A stretch of 64,000 nucleotides of DNA from Parasedimentitalea maritima (lineage in GTDB: Bacteria > Pseudomonadota > Alphaproteobacteria > Rhodobacterales > Rhodobacteraceae): positions 310,001 through 374,000 of the forward strand of contig NZ_VAUA01000004.1 in assembly GCF_005771405.1 (NCBI RefSeq), given 5' to 3'. The position numbers and the translations under genes were made by a program. The notes beneath the pieces were generated by a model. That model was given only the letters and a program-made list of their open reading frames with translations, ran no database searches and was not told the DNA's origin. Below, in pieces: positions 19,271 to 27,857 of the stretch (position 1 is its first letter; each line of letters starts with the position of its first letter).

Positions 19271-19314
19271 GTATCCGCTGCCATATGGTGAGAGCCATGC
19301 GGCAGCGGTTATAC
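19271..19314 (+). terminator. Large hairpin after the dehydrogenase gene
   Basis: CCGCTGCC (19275-19282) pairs with GGCAGCGG (19301-19308); the outer GTAT/ATAC and inner ATGG/CCAT also pair. It lacks a T-run. It may stabilise or end the dehydrogenase transcript; the next gene's ribosome-binding site (GAGGAAC) follows directly. Confidence 0.4.
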
Positions 19315-19330
19315 AGAGGAACCCGACCAG

Positions 19331-19762
19331 ATGATGCCTTTCAGCGCTATTATTGCCGTCCTGCTGCTACTAGCCATCGCATTGGTGCATTTGCTGTGGG
19401 CGCTGGGCAGCAGCTGGCCAGTGGGGGATGAGAAAACACTGGCGCGTACCGTAGTTGGCAGTAAGGGCATTCAGAAGATGCCACCGCGTTTGGCCAGTTT
19501 AGGTGTCGCTATTGTGCTGACAGCAGCGGCCCATATTGTTCTGGCGTCTGGTGGATTGATGCCGGGTATCTTGTTGCCACGGATGTATCAAATCCTATTG
19601 GTCGCCATGATCCTGGTGTTCTCAGCCCGTGGGTTGGCAACCTATATGTCCTTCTGGGGGGAGCTGGTACCGGAACAACCCTTTGCTCGCCTGGATCAAA
19701 GAATTTATGCCCCATTGTGCCTGCTGATCGCTGCGCTATTGCTGGATGTGGCCCTGACCTGA
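19331..19762 (+). CDS. DUF3995 family membrane protein
   Basis: A 143-residue integral membrane protein with about four hydrophobic helices (near 8-27, 54-75, 83-103 and 122-142). The LLWALGSSWPVGDEKTLARTV stretch after the first helix resembles DUF3995 proteins. The function is unknown. It lies between the dehydrogenase gene and rarD on the same strand; no functional link is evident. Confidence 0.72.
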   Translation: MMPFSAIIAVLLLLAIALVHLLWALGSSWPVGDEKTLARTVVGSKGIQKMPPRLASLGVAIVLTAAAHIVLASGGLMPGILLPRMYQILLVAMILVFSARGLATYMSFWGELVPEQPFARLDQRIYAPLCLLIAALLLDVALT

Positions 19763-19830
19763 ACAGGGATGGCATTTCCCGGTTTCCTTTGCGCAAAGAC
19801 CTGCCATAACTACGGCCATAGGAGTGCGCA

Positions 19831-20733
19831 ATGACATCCCCCAAAACTGACAACATCGACAGCCCACGTGGCCTGGCCTTTGCCATTTCGGCCTATGTGA
19901 TGTGGGGGCTGCTGCCGCTATACATGAAGGCACTGTCGCATATCCCCGCAGCTGAAGTGGTGGCACACCGGGTGCTTTGGTCGGTGCCGGTGGCTGGGGT
20001 GTTGTTGATCGTGCTGCGCCGAACCAAGGATCTAAAGGCGGCGCTACGCAGTCCCAAAACACTGATGATGGGTTGCGTCACTGCTGCACTGATCACCGTC
20101 AACTGGGGTATCTATGTCTGGTCGATTGCCAGTGGCCATGCACTGGATGCGGCGCTGGGGTATTACATCAACCCGCTGTTCAGTATTCTTCTTGGTGCGG
20201 TTTTGCTGGGTGAGCGACCCAGCCGGATGCAGATGCTTGCGATTGCTCTGGCCGCAGCGGCAGTGGTGGTGCTCACTGTGGACGCCGGAGGCCTACCACT
20301 GGCGGCCGTTGGACTGACGTTAAGCTGGGGGTTCTATGCCTTTTTCAAGAAATCCCTGCCAGTTGGTCCTAATCAGGGGTTCATGCTGGAAGTGCTGATC
20401 CTGATGCCGGTGGCGCTGGGCTATGTCATCTATCTGTCCGCAACCGGAACCGGCCATATTGGCGGCACAGGTATAGACACCGCGCTATTGCTGGGCTGTG
20501 GCGTGGTTACGGCGATACCTTTAATCACCTATGCAAATGGGGCCAAACTGTTGCGATTGTCGACCATCGGCATCCTGCAATATATCGCGCCAACGATGAT
20601 TTTCCTGATTGCCGTATTTGTCTTTGGTGAAGAATTTGGCGGCGCTCGCATGATTGCCTTCCCGATGATCTGGGCAGCATTGGTGATCTATTCGGTGTCT
20701 CTGATTAAACAGATGCGGACTAAACCAGCCTAG
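19831..20733 (+). CDS. rarD: EamA-family transporter RarD
   Basis: A 300-residue drug/metabolite-type transporter with about ten membrane helices. The pattern MWGLLPLYMKAL, HRVLWSVP and NWGIYVWSIASGHALDAALGYYINPL is that of RarD proteins. RarD was first reported in relation to chloramphenicol resistance; the physiological substrate is not known. Followed by a GC-rich hairpin with TTTT that probably ends the transcript before the convergent oxidoreductase gene. Confidence 0.88.
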   Translation: MTSPKTDNIDSPRGLAFAISAYVMWGLLPLYMKALSHIPAAEVVAHRVLWSVPVAGVLLIVLRRTKDLKAALRSPKTLMMGCVTAALITVNWGIYVWSIASGHALDAALGYYINPLFSILLGAVLLGERPSRMQMLAIALAAAAVVVLTVDAGGLPLAAVGLTLSWGFYAFFKKSLPVGPNQGFMLEVLILMPVALGYVIYLSATGTGHIGGTGIDTALLLGCGVVTAIPLITYANGAKLLRLSTIGILQYIAPTMIFLIAVFVFGEEFGGARMIAFPMIWAALVIYSVSLIKQMRTKPA

Positions 20734-20760
20734 GCGCCCCGGTTAGGGGACGCCTGTTTT
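20732..20760 (+). terminator. Rho-independent terminator after rarD
   Basis: AGGCG (20732-20736) pairs with CGCCT (20751-20755), with one mismatch and a further CCC/GGG, around a GGTTAG-type loop, followed by GTTTT. Confidence 0.65.
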
Positions 20761-20765
20761 GTGAG

Positions 20766-21374
20766 TTATTCGGCTGGCTCTGCAACCTTTGCAAATGTGT
20801 CGCGCAGATGTGCGTCAAAGCGTGCAAAATCCGCCTCGACCTGTGGGTTCTTCATCACATCGTAGGCGACAAAGGTGGGCAGCTTTTCAAGGCCAAGAAA
20901 CTTACCATTCTGGTGGGAAGGGTACAGCAACGTATCGACCGAGGCGCCCGCAAAGAAAGCTTGCTCTGGGTTGTTAAACGCTTCAACCGGGGCGTTGAAC
21001 GTGACCGACAGCATATAGGTTTTGCCTTTTAACGCGCCACTCATCCCGTAGTTCTCAGTGGGAGCTTCTGCGCTGCGCCCGTCACCAGTGGCCAGACGCC
21101 CATCCATCCCCGCCGTGTAGACCTCGTCCTGATATTTCTTGAGATTCCACGGCGTTGCCATGCAGTGGATCGGAAACTGCAGAATGATTGTGTCCGCCCA
21201 TTGATGGCTGGCGATCTCGGCTTCGACGTCATAGCCCTCAACCACGGTTGTTACCCGCACCTGATCGCCCTGCGTCTCAAAAAAAGCCTTTGCGCGCTCG
21301 GCAAATGCCCGGTTCAGGCTGCCGGGGGCAAAGTCATAAGGCTGGTAACCGTTGATGATGAGAATATTCGACAT
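20766..21374 (-). CDS. NAD(P)H-dependent flavin oxidoreductase (MdaB/NQO-type)
   Basis: A 202-residue flavodoxin-fold oxidoreductase. It begins with the flavin-binding pattern ILIINGYQPYDFAPGSLNRA and carries WADTIILQFPIHCMATPWNLK and MSGALKGKTYMLSVTFNAP, as in quinone reductases of the MdaB/YwrO group. It probably carries out two-electron reduction of quinones or related electrophiles in the cytoplasm. It is divergent from an HxlR regulator gene; such pairs are commonly regulator and target, often induced by electrophiles. Confidence 0.85.
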   Translation of the reverse strand: MSNILIINGYQPYDFAPGSLNRAFAERAKAFFETQGDQVRVTTVVEGYDVEAEIASHQWADTIILQFPIHCMATPWNLKKYQDEVYTAGMDGRLATGDGRSAEAPTENYGMSGALKGKTYMLSVTFNAPVEAFNNPEQAFFAGASVDTLLYPSHQNGKFLGLEKLPTFVAYDVMKNPQVEADFARFDAHLRDTFAKVAEPAE

Positions 21375-21447
21375 GTTGGATCTTCCCGAAAGTTAGTTGT
21401 TTTTCACTTCACATCTCGGGAGGTGGGGGTATAGGTTTACTATAGCA

Positions 21448-21464
21448 ACCAGTATACTTTTGGT
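21448..21464. promoter_or_regulatory. Candidate HxlR operator
   Basis: In the divergent gap lie ACCA (21448-21451) and TGGT (21461-21464), which are inverted copies, overlapping the perfect 8-bp palindrome AGTATACT (21451-21458). Position between the two start codons fits control of both genes; binding is inferred. Confidence 0.4.
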
Positions 21465-21491
21465 AACCTGGATGTTTTTTTGAGGGCCGTG

Positions 21492-21863
21492 ATGAAACCA
21501 CGTGTGATTGAGGATGAAAACGGACGCCGCCGCGCAACGTCGGCCTGCGAAAAACCCTGCCCAATCGAAGACGGAATGAAAATTCTGGGGGGGAAATGGA
21601 CGGGGTCTATCTTATGGCATTTGCAATATGGTCCAGTCAGGTTCAACGACTTGTCGCGCATGATCGCAGCGGCCAGCAAAAAAATGATCACCGAACGTTT
21701 GCGTCATCTCGAGGCGCAGGGGGTGGTCACGCGAGAGATTATCAATTCATCCCCGGTTTCAGTGGAATATAGCCTGACTGAACGGGGTAAAACCGCGCTG
21801 CTGTTTCTCGATGAACTTCGTAAATGGACCGAGTCGATAGAACCGGAGGTATACGGTTCGTAA
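21492..21863 (+). CDS. HxlR-family transcriptional regulator
   Basis: A 123-residue winged-helix regulator. Near the N-terminus CPIEDGMKILGGKWTGSILW gives the HxlR hallmark, with a conserved Cys before PIED that in several family members senses electrophiles or oxidation. The recognition region is SKKMITERLRHLEAQGVVTRE. The frame opens at a TTG at 21480, but the ATG at 21492 has GAGG six bases upstream and is chosen. Divergent from the flavin oxidoreductase it likely controls. Its end lies 8 bases from the convergent SnoaL-like gene. Confidence 0.87.
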   Translation: MKPRVIEDENGRRRATSACEKPCPIEDGMKILGGKWTGSILWHLQYGPVRFNDLSRMIAAASKKMITERLRHLEAQGVVTREIINSSPVSVEYSLTERGKTALLFLDELRKWTESIEPEVYGS

Positions 21864-21871
21864 CTGCAGGT

Positions 21872-22282
21872 TCACGTCAGCGCGTCGCGAAATTTTAGGA
21901 ACCGTGCATCGGTCATCACCCGCGCATTCATTGCTTCTCGCAGTGCGCCAACACTTTTGTAGGGGCGCATTGTCACTTCGAACAACTGTATTTCACCTGC
22001 TTCGTTCAAAGTGATCAAATCCACTCCGATCGCGTCGAGTTCGCCAATCTTGCACTCGAATTCCAGTGCCCAATCGTTGCCTTCACCGATGACCCGGCGA
22101 TAGCGAAAATTGCTGAACACCCGACCTACGTGGCCCAGCACGGCTGCTACAGGTTCGCGTCCGGTCCAGGTTTTGTAATAGGTTGGTGGAAGGAATCGGA
22201 CATCCTCAGCTAGCAGCCCGGCAATCAGGCCGTCGTCTCCCTTGGCCACTACGTCCATCATACGGCTGATTGTTGGATGCAT
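21872..22282 (-). CDS. SnoaL/NTF2-like family protein
   Basis: A 136-residue protein with the cone-shaped NTF2/SnoaL-like fold pattern: an N-terminal helix MHPTISRMMDVVAKGD, then LLAEDVRFLPPTY and a run of strands ending in IQLFEVTMRP. The family includes enzymes and binding proteins, so no reaction is assigned. The frame is open far upstream, but the ATG at 22282 with GGGAGAACC before it is the natural start; the remainder of the upstream frame is antisense to the pseudouridine synthase gene. Confidence 0.72.
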   Translation of the reverse strand: MHPTISRMMDVVAKGDDGLIAGLLAEDVRFLPPTYYKTWTGREPVAAVLGHVGRVFSNFRYRRVIGEGNDWALEFECKIGELDAIGVDLITLNEAGEIQLFEVTMRPYKSVGALREAMNARVMTDARFLKFRDALT

Positions 22283-22388
22283 CTTTGGTTCTCCCGTTTT
22301 GTGTGATCCTGCGATGATGGGCAATGTCAGGCAAGCGCGACGTCGCGGGAACTTGCCCCTGCAGCCTGCAGGCGCTAGGCAGGCGTTT

Positions 22389-23042
22389 ATGGCAGTATCA
22401 AGCGAATATACCCCGCCGCAGGACCCGTTAGAGTACCTGCATTCCGACGCCCAGATTGTGGCGGTGCACAAACCTGCCGGGCTGTTATCTGTGCCGGGCA
22501 GGGGGGAACACCTCGCTGATTGCTTGCTGACACGTGTGCAACTGGCCTTTCCTGACGCGCTATTGGTACACCGGTTAGACCGCGACACCTCGGGTGTAAT
22601 TGTCTTTGCTCTGACCCCACATGCACAGCGCAACCTGTCCATGCAATTTGAGCAACGTACCACCCGTAAGGTCTATGTGGCGCGTCTCGAGGGTCGGCTA
22701 GAGCCTCGTGCGGGTACTGTTGACCTACCGCTAATTGTGGACTGGCCCAACCGGCCACGTCAGATGGTCTGCCAGAATACGGGCAAGGCATCAGTCACGG
22801 ACTGGAATGTTGTCAAATACGGCGCGAATGAAACCCGGGTGCGACTGACGCCGAAGACTGGTCGAACCCATCAATTGCGAATTCATATGCTGGCCTTAGG
22901 ACATCCGATCTTGGGTGATCCACTCTATGCAAGCGGTGAAGCACGCGAGCATGACCGGATGATGCTGCATTCGCAGGAGTTGCGGGTCAAACATCCCGAA
23001 ACCAGTCAATCGATCAAATTTCGCGCCCAACCGAATTTTTGA
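22389..23042 (+). CDS. RluA-family pseudouridine synthase
   Basis: A 217-residue pseudouridine synthase of the RluA family without an S4 domain. The catalytic motif HRLDRDTSG places the active Asp at 64; KTGRTHQLRIHMLALGHPILGD near the C-terminus is the other signature. Its short single-domain form resembles RluA, which modifies 23S rRNA U746 and tRNA U32, but that specificity is inferred. The frame opens at 22242; the ATG at 22389 avoids an unlikely basic extension that overlaps the divergent gene. Confidence 0.88.
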   Translation: MAVSSEYTPPQDPLEYLHSDAQIVAVHKPAGLLSVPGRGEHLADCLLTRVQLAFPDALLVHRLDRDTSGVIVFALTPHAQRNLSMQFEQRTTRKVYVARLEGRLEPRAGTVDLPLIVDWPNRPRQMVCQNTGKASVTDWNVVKYGANETRVRLTPKTGRTHQLRIHMLALGHPILGDPLYASGEAREHDRMMLHSQELRVKHPETSQSIKFRAQPNF

Positions 23043-23119
23043 ACACCTTTGGCAAGCCAAATTCACATAATATGTTTCGCATGCGAAACAACCTGACGTT
23101 GCATTGGTGAAAGGCTGGC

Positions 23120-23965
23120 CTAGCTGCTGATCTCTAGCCAACCTTCGGGCAGAATGTCCGGGTTGTTCAGTTTGGGATCACCAAACCAGCTGGCCGGGGC
23201 GGCAATACGTTTGTCCGGGTTCTGGTTCAGCCAGGCAGCCCACCACGAAAATGAGCTGTTGCCGATGATGTTATGCTCACACAGGCTCATCAACCGCATG
23301 TCCTCAAAATCGGTTTCTGAGCCGTTGAAATCGACCACTACCTTTTCGACAGGCAGAGGCAGGTTGTCCTTTGCCCATTGTGGGTCGTCAGAGAACACAT
23401 AGACCGTTGGGTTGTCTGATAACCCTTTCAATACGCGGGCAAGTGCAGCCTCGTAATAGGCCTGATCACACAGTACATGTGCCGCAAACGTCAGGTAATC
23501 GCCACGTCGCACATGCAACGATATGGCATTACTACCTGCTATCCGCTCTGCCATATCGGCGTTTGCGGTATTTGAGAAATCGGGGAAGACAAAGGCCTCG
23601 CGGATCTGGTCTTTGATATGCGAAAAATACTTTTCGCTCTGCCAGTACCCGTGAAGGTAGGTTCCATCCTCCCAGCTCTCGATATCCAGATTGTATCCAA
23701 GCCCCTCTTCCCGACGAAACCTTGGTGCAGAGCCAAGACCACGCCAAAGAGCATACCGCAGAGGGGACTTCTGCTTTAACGGCGGCAGCTTGGTCGGATC
23801 TGCCAGATCCAGGTTGAACACCCGTGTTGGCACGCCCTCACCGTTCAAGACCGCACCGCGCATATCCAGTGCCACCGGCACACCATGACGTGCTGCTAAC
23901 CCGGCAGCTGCAGCATACTGGAACATCTGGTTGCCCAGACGACCATGGAGGCGGGCAGTGATCAT
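23120..23965 (-). CDS. Glycosyltransferase family 11 (alpha-1,2-fucosyltransferase-like)
   Basis: A 281-residue GT11 protein. It shows the N-terminal GRLGNQMFQYAAA, the nucleotide-sugar motif HVRRGDY at residues 151-157, and the C-terminal IIGNSSFSWWAAWLN. Related enzymes add L-fucose in alpha-1,2 linkage from GDP-fucose to lipopolysaccharide or capsule glycans. No GDP-fucose synthesis gene and no polysaccharide cluster is nearby, so the acceptor and even the donor are uncertain. Stands alone between a pseudouridine synthase and a VOC protein, convergent with the former. Confidence 0.85.
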   Translation of the reverse strand: MITARLHGRLGNQMFQYAAAAGLAARHGVPVALDMRGAVLNGEGVPTRVFNLDLADPTKLPPLKQKSPLRYALWRGLGSAPRFRREEGLGYNLDIESWEDGTYLHGYWQSEKYFSHIKDQIREAFVFPDFSNTANADMAERIAGSNAISLHVRRGDYLTFAAHVLCDQAYYEAALARVLKGLSDNPTVYVFSDDPQWAKDNLPLPVEKVVVDFNGSETDFEDMRLMSLCEHNIIGNSSFSWWAAWLNQNPDKRIAAPASWFGDPKLNNPDILPEGWLEISS

Positions 23966-24133
23966 ACGGCGATCCTTTGTGATTTGGTACTGCCCTTACT
24001 AAGCGCTCCTACAGTGCAACGCCAGTAACTGCTTCACCCTACACCTCCATCTTTCGTTCTGTTGGTTATCCAATCGGAGTAAGATCTCACGCCAAAATCC
24101 AAATCTGGCGTCTCATCAAGTATCGAAAGGACT

Positions 24134-24538
24134 TCAAGAGTGCTCATCCGGGTCCTTCAGATAGATCGAAGCGGCGGGCATCCATCCAATCACAACCGGT
24201 TCGTCAACGGGTTCACCATTGAAACCCAAGGGTTGTTGTCCGGCCTGTCTTAGTTTTTCAGGAAGGGACAAAACACCGTTGAGGTCTGACCGGAACGCAT
24301 AGTGAAGCCGCATGCCCATGGGGGCTGATCCGCTGCCCCAAAGACCAAGCATGGATTGGTTGCGATTCCCGACCCGAAAGAAGGCAACGTTTCGTTCTGG
24401 AATGCAGCGCGCCAATTGAAGACCGAGAATGTCCCGGTAGAACATCACGGACTGTTCAAGATCACGAACGGGGATATGGGTTTCATAGAGGCCGCTAATA
24501 TGTTGGCCAATTGGGTGGCTATCGTCGGGGGCTGACAT
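24134..24538 (-). CDS. VOC-family (glyoxalase/bleomycin-resistance fold) protein
   Basis: A 134-residue single vicinal-oxygen-chelate protein. It contains ISGLYETHIPVRDLEQSVMF followed by YRDILGLQL, the start of a beta-alpha-beta-beta-beta module, and ends with IYLKDPDEHS, where Asp/Glu often bind the metal. The family ranges from dioxygenases to resistance proteins, so the substrate is not assigned. Divergent from the next gene across about 260 bases with nothing recognised. Confidence 0.8.
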   Translation of the reverse strand: MSAPDDSHPIGQHISGLYETHIPVRDLEQSVMFYRDILGLQLARCIPERNVAFFRVGNRNQSMLGLWGSGSAPMGMRLHYAFRSDLNGVLSLPEKLRQAGQQPLGFNGEPVDEPVVIGWMPAASIYLKDPDEHS

Positions 24539-24796
24539 TGTTAGGCTCCTGAAACACGGTTTCTGGAGCTAGTCTGCAAGCTCAACCTGGCTTCAGGTCA
24601 AGCGGGAAATCGATCTATCTTGACCGATGGCGCGATGTACCGTAGTCAGCGCCCAGGTTTGGGTCCCTGCCGCTCACGGCCAATTGGCTATGGTGAAACC
24701 CACTTGATCTACATCTTCCGCCCAATATTGGTGCGTTTGATGGCAATGTGAGCCCCGTCAGAGTTTACGCGCCCGTTGATATTGGACGAGGCAAAG

Positions 24797-25240
24797 ATGA
24801 TGAATACCCAAAACCTGGCTCCGTTAAGTGAGCTGAAAACGCAGGCAAAACGCCTGCGCAAACAACTAAACGACAGTGGTCACGAGATTACGCATAGTAA
24901 GTCGCTGGAGCTACTGGCCCAGCAGCACGGTATGCGCGACTGGAACACGATGGCGGCTAAGGCCGGCAACAAACTGCACCTGCGAATCGGGGACCGAGTA
25001 CAGGGTCGCTATCTGGGGCAGAAATACGTTGCGACCATTCGTGGTCTTTCGGTCCTTGGTGACGGGGAGATCCGGTGCATAACCCTGCACTTTGATGATC
25101 CTGTGGATGTGGTGAAATTTGATAGCTTCTCGGCACTTCGCCAACGCGTTTCTGGACGAATTGGTTGGGATGGTCGTTCTGTGCAGAAAACATCGGATGG
25201 GGTTCCGCAACTGATTGTTGAACCCCTGTCCGCAACTTGA
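24797..25240 (+). CDS. Small protein related to the glyoxalase-superfamily N-terminal helical domain
   Basis: A protein of about 147 residues. The first part, LKTQAKRLRKQLNDSGHEIT through HGMRDWNTMAA, is the helical module found in proteins annotated as glyoxalase superfamily in alphaproteobacteria; the second half is a beta-rich segment (RIGDRVQGRYLGQKYVATIR). The N-terminal module also resembles a domain for which no activity is known, so I do not assign one. The frame starts at a TTG (24776); the ATG at 24797 has GAGG five bases upstream. The ATG at 24800 is also possible. Confidence 0.68.
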   Translation: MMNTQNLAPLSELKTQAKRLRKQLNDSGHEITHSKSLELLAQQHGMRDWNTMAAKAGNKLHLRIGDRVQGRYLGQKYVATIRGLSVLGDGEIRCITLHFDDPVDVVKFDSFSALRQRVSGRIGWDGRSVQKTSDGVPQLIVEPLSAT

Positions 25241-25362
25241 CCTTAACCGACCCGTTTCTTGCGCCTTGTTCTGGAGCTAAAACCAGGACCGCATGAAACG
25301 GGTCGCCTGGTGTATCGCTGATCGATTTTGTGTCTCTGTGATCAACACATGGAGAATCCAAA

Positions 25363-26118
25363 ATGGAATTGGAAAACAAAGTCATAATTATCACCGGGGC
25401 GAGCAGTGGCATTGGTGCTGCTGCGGCGATGCTATTTGCAGTTGAGGGTGCCAAAGTTGTTTTAGGCGCACGCCGTTTGAAAGAGTTGGAGCAAGTGGCT
25501 GGGCAGATTACCCAAAGCAATGGGTCTGCTGTGGCACTGGCCGGGGATGTTTCGGATGCTGGCTATGCTCAGGCATTGGTGGATCTGGCGACCGAAAGCT
25601 ATGGCGGATTGGACGGGGCGTTCAATAACGCAGGGATCATGGGGGACATGGGGCCAGTGGCAGATATGTCAGTTGGTACATGGAACTCTGTCATTGAAAC
25701 CAACCTGAGCAGTGCCTTTTACGCAGCGAAGGCACAGATGCCAGCCTTGGTGAAACGCGGTGGTGGCGCGATGCTGTTTACCTCGTCGTTCGTGGGCTAT
25801 TCAAACGGCGGCATGCCGGGCATGGGGGCTTATGCTGCCTCAAAGGCTGGATTGATTGGGTTGGCGCAATCATTGGCAGCGGATCATGGTGGGGACGGAG
25901 TGCGGGTCAATACCCTGTTGCCGGGTGGGACGCTGACAGCGATGGCCGGAGATGATGCCGATACACATGCGTTCATATCTGGCCTACATGCCTTGAAACG
26001 TATGGCCGAGCCTAAGGAAATTGCCCAAATGGCGATGTTCCTGCTGTCGGATCGGGCCGGTTTCATCACAGGTGGCCCGGTACTGGCGGATGGCGGTGTC
26101 TCGGTTCGGCTGGTTTGA
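25363..26118 (+). CDS. Short-chain dehydrogenase/reductase (SDR)
   Basis: A 251-residue classical SDR. The cofactor motif is TGASSGIG (from Thr11), followed by NNAG near residue 90; the catalytic Tyr and Lys are in YAASKAG near 155-160, with Ser near 142 in LFTSS. The length and C-terminal GPVLADGG are normal. It oxidises or reduces an alcohol/ketone pair with NAD(P); the substrate is unknown. A strong terminator follows at 26135, shared with the convergent aldehyde dehydrogenase gene. Confidence 0.9.
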   Translation: MELENKVIIITGASSGIGAAAAMLFAVEGAKVVLGARRLKELEQVAGQITQSNGSAVALAGDVSDAGYAQALVDLATESYGGLDGAFNNAGIMGDMGPVADMSVGTWNSVIETNLSSAFYAAKAQMPALVKRGGGAMLFTSSFVGYSNGGMPGMGAYAASKAGLIGLAQSLAADHGGDGVRVNTLLPGGTLTAMAGDDADTHAFISGLHALKRMAEPKEIAQMAMFLLSDRAGFITGGPVLADGGVSVRLV

Positions 26119-26134
26119 CGGGTCACGTAATTCA

Positions 26135-26162
26135 AGAAAGCCGCCTGAAGAGGCGGCTTTCT
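26135..26162. terminator. Strong hairpin terminator between convergent SDR and aldehyde dehydrogenase genes
   Basis: AGAAAGCCGCCT (26135-26146) and AGGCGGCTTTCT (26151-26162) form a perfect 12-bp stem with a GAAG loop. Both sides have the A/T tracts expected of a bidirectional terminator. Confidence 0.85.
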
Positions 26163-26186
26163 GCAAATTGGATGTGGGGTGGGGGC

Positions 26187-27626
26187 TTACTCGGCCGCCC
26201 AGCCTCCAACGGCTTTGACTTCCAGAAAATCTTCGATGCCAAAGCTGCCGCCTTCACGGCCATTGCCGGATTGCTTCATGCCGCCAAAGGGCGCGCCAGC
26301 GCCACGGGACTGGCCATTCATCTCAACCATACCCGAACGCAAGCCACGGGCCATGCGATTAGCACGGGCAGTATCCTGTGTTTGTACATAGTTGGTCAGG
26401 CCATAGGGGGTGTCATTGGCGATTGCCACGGCTTCTTCTTCGGTGTCGAACGGGATGATCGCTAAGACCGGTCCAAAGATTTCCTCACGCGCGACAACCA
26501 TCTGATTGTTCACGTCCGCAAATACGGTGGGCTTGACGTAAAACCCTTTCTCCAGTCCTTCGGGACGGCCTGTACCACCGGCGACGAGCTTGGCACCTTC
26601 ATCGATACCCTGTTGGATCAGGCTTTGGATTTTCCCCCATTGCAGTTCGTTTACGACAGGTCCGATATGGCGGCCTTCCTCGGAAGCAGGGCCGACGCTG
26701 ACCTTGGCGGCAACTTCGGCAGCCGTTGCAACGGCTGCGTCATAGACACCACGTTGGACCAGCATCCGGCTGGGCGCGTTGCAGCTTTGGCCGGTGTTGT
26801 TCATCATATGCAGCACACCGCGTTTCACGGCCTTTTCATCGGCATCGTCAAAAATGACGTTTGCGCCTTTGCCGCCCAGTTCTAAATGTACCTTTTTCAG
26901 AGTATCAGCCGCAGATTTGGAAATTGCTGTACCAGCACGGGTCGAACCGGTGAAGGACACCATATCGACATCCGGGTGTGAGGACAGGGTGGAGCCAACG
27001 CCGACGCCATCACCGTTGACCAAGTTGAATACACCAGCTGGAAAACCGGCTTTGTCCATCATTTCGGCAAAGATCATTGCATTCAGCGGGCTTTGTTCGG
27101 AGGGTTTCAACACCATGGTGCAGCCAGCAATCGCCGCAGCACCAACCTTGAGCGTGATCTGGTTCATCGGCCAGTTCCAAGGCGTGATCAAGGCTGCAAC
27201 ACCAACAGCTTCGTGAATGATCATGTCATTGGGCGCATGAGATCCGAGAGGTTTTTCAAATTCGAATTTCTTGGCGGCGCGGATGAAATTTTGCAGATGA
27301 TAAATACCTGCCCCAACCTGTTGGCTGCGGGCCATGTCGATGGGAGCACCCATTTCAGACGACATCGCCTGGGCGAGATCTTCGCCACGGGTTTTGTAAG
27401 CTTCGACCAGTTTTTCAACCAATGCGATCCGCTCGGCCACTGGTGTCGCCATCCACCCCGGCAGGGCGGATTTTGCGGCTGCGACAGCAGTATTGGTGTC
27501 AGCTTCGGAGCCCAGTGAAATCACTGCGCAGGGTGCCTCGGTTGAGGGGTCGATCACCGCAAAATCATTTGCCTGCGATGGAGCCACCCAATGCCCGTTG
27601 ATGTAAAAGTCACGTTTTTCGATCAT
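26187..27626 (-). CDS. NAD(P)-dependent aldehyde dehydrogenase
   Basis: A 479-residue aldehyde dehydrogenase. The general base is Glu249 in LELGGKGANV and the nucleophile Cys282 in NTGQSCNAPSRM; NAD-binding region FTGSTRAGTAI is at about 225-235. It oxidises an aldehyde to the acid; the substrate is not evident. The frame starts at 27662, but the ATG at 27626 is preceded by GGGAG and gives the usual N-terminus. Convergent with the SDR gene and divergent from the peroxiredoxin gene. Confidence 0.9.
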   Translation of the reverse strand: MIEKRDFYINGHWVAPSQANDFAVIDPSTEAPCAVISLGSEADTNTAVAAAKSALPGWMATPVAERIALVEKLVEAYKTRGEDLAQAMSSEMGAPIDMARSQQVGAGIYHLQNFIRAAKKFEFEKPLGSHAPNDMIIHEAVGVAALITPWNWPMNQITLKVGAAAIAGCTMVLKPSEQSPLNAMIFAEMMDKAGFPAGVFNLVNGDGVGVGSTLSSHPDVDMVSFTGSTRAGTAISKSAADTLKKVHLELGGKGANVIFDDADEKAVKRGVLHMMNNTGQSCNAPSRMLVQRGVYDAAVATAAEVAAKVSVGPASEEGRHIGPVVNELQWGKIQSLIQQGIDEGAKLVAGGTGRPEGLEKGFYVKPTVFADVNNQMVVAREEIFGPVLAIIPFDTEEEAVAIANDTPYGLTNYVQTQDTARANRMARGLRSGMVEMNGQSRGAGAPFGGMKQSGNGREGGSFGIEDFLEVKAVGGWAAE

Positions 27627-27725
27627 GTCATTTCTCCCACGACGGATTATGTAACCGACCATGCGGTCGGGTATTTGGCGCTACTCTGTCACTCCGGCTC
27701 ACTGGCGGCAAGAGATCAAAAATAA

Positions 27726-27737
27726 ATTTGATCAAAT
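27726..27737. promoter_or_regulatory. Perfect 12-bp palindrome upstream of the peroxiredoxin gene
   Basis: ATTTGATCAAAT lies in the 231-base gap between divergent aldehyde dehydrogenase and peroxiredoxin genes. With the following ATCAA it recalls an FNR-type site, but the spacing is one base short, so this is only a candidate operator. Confidence 0.3.
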
Positions 27738-27857
27738 CAAGGATCGTCGCCTGACGCTGTTTTCGACTGGCACCTCGTTAGAAGGGGTGCAACGATGGTC
27801 ATGAGTGACTATTTAGACGTTCATAAGATCTGTATTTTGATATGAGAGGAAAGTGCC

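Noticed and set aside
21872-22663. Long 263-residue minus-strand frame for the SnoaL-like gene
   Set aside because: The extra N-terminal part is antisense to the pseudouridine synthase and has poor composition; ATG 22282 with a good ribosome-binding site is the real start.
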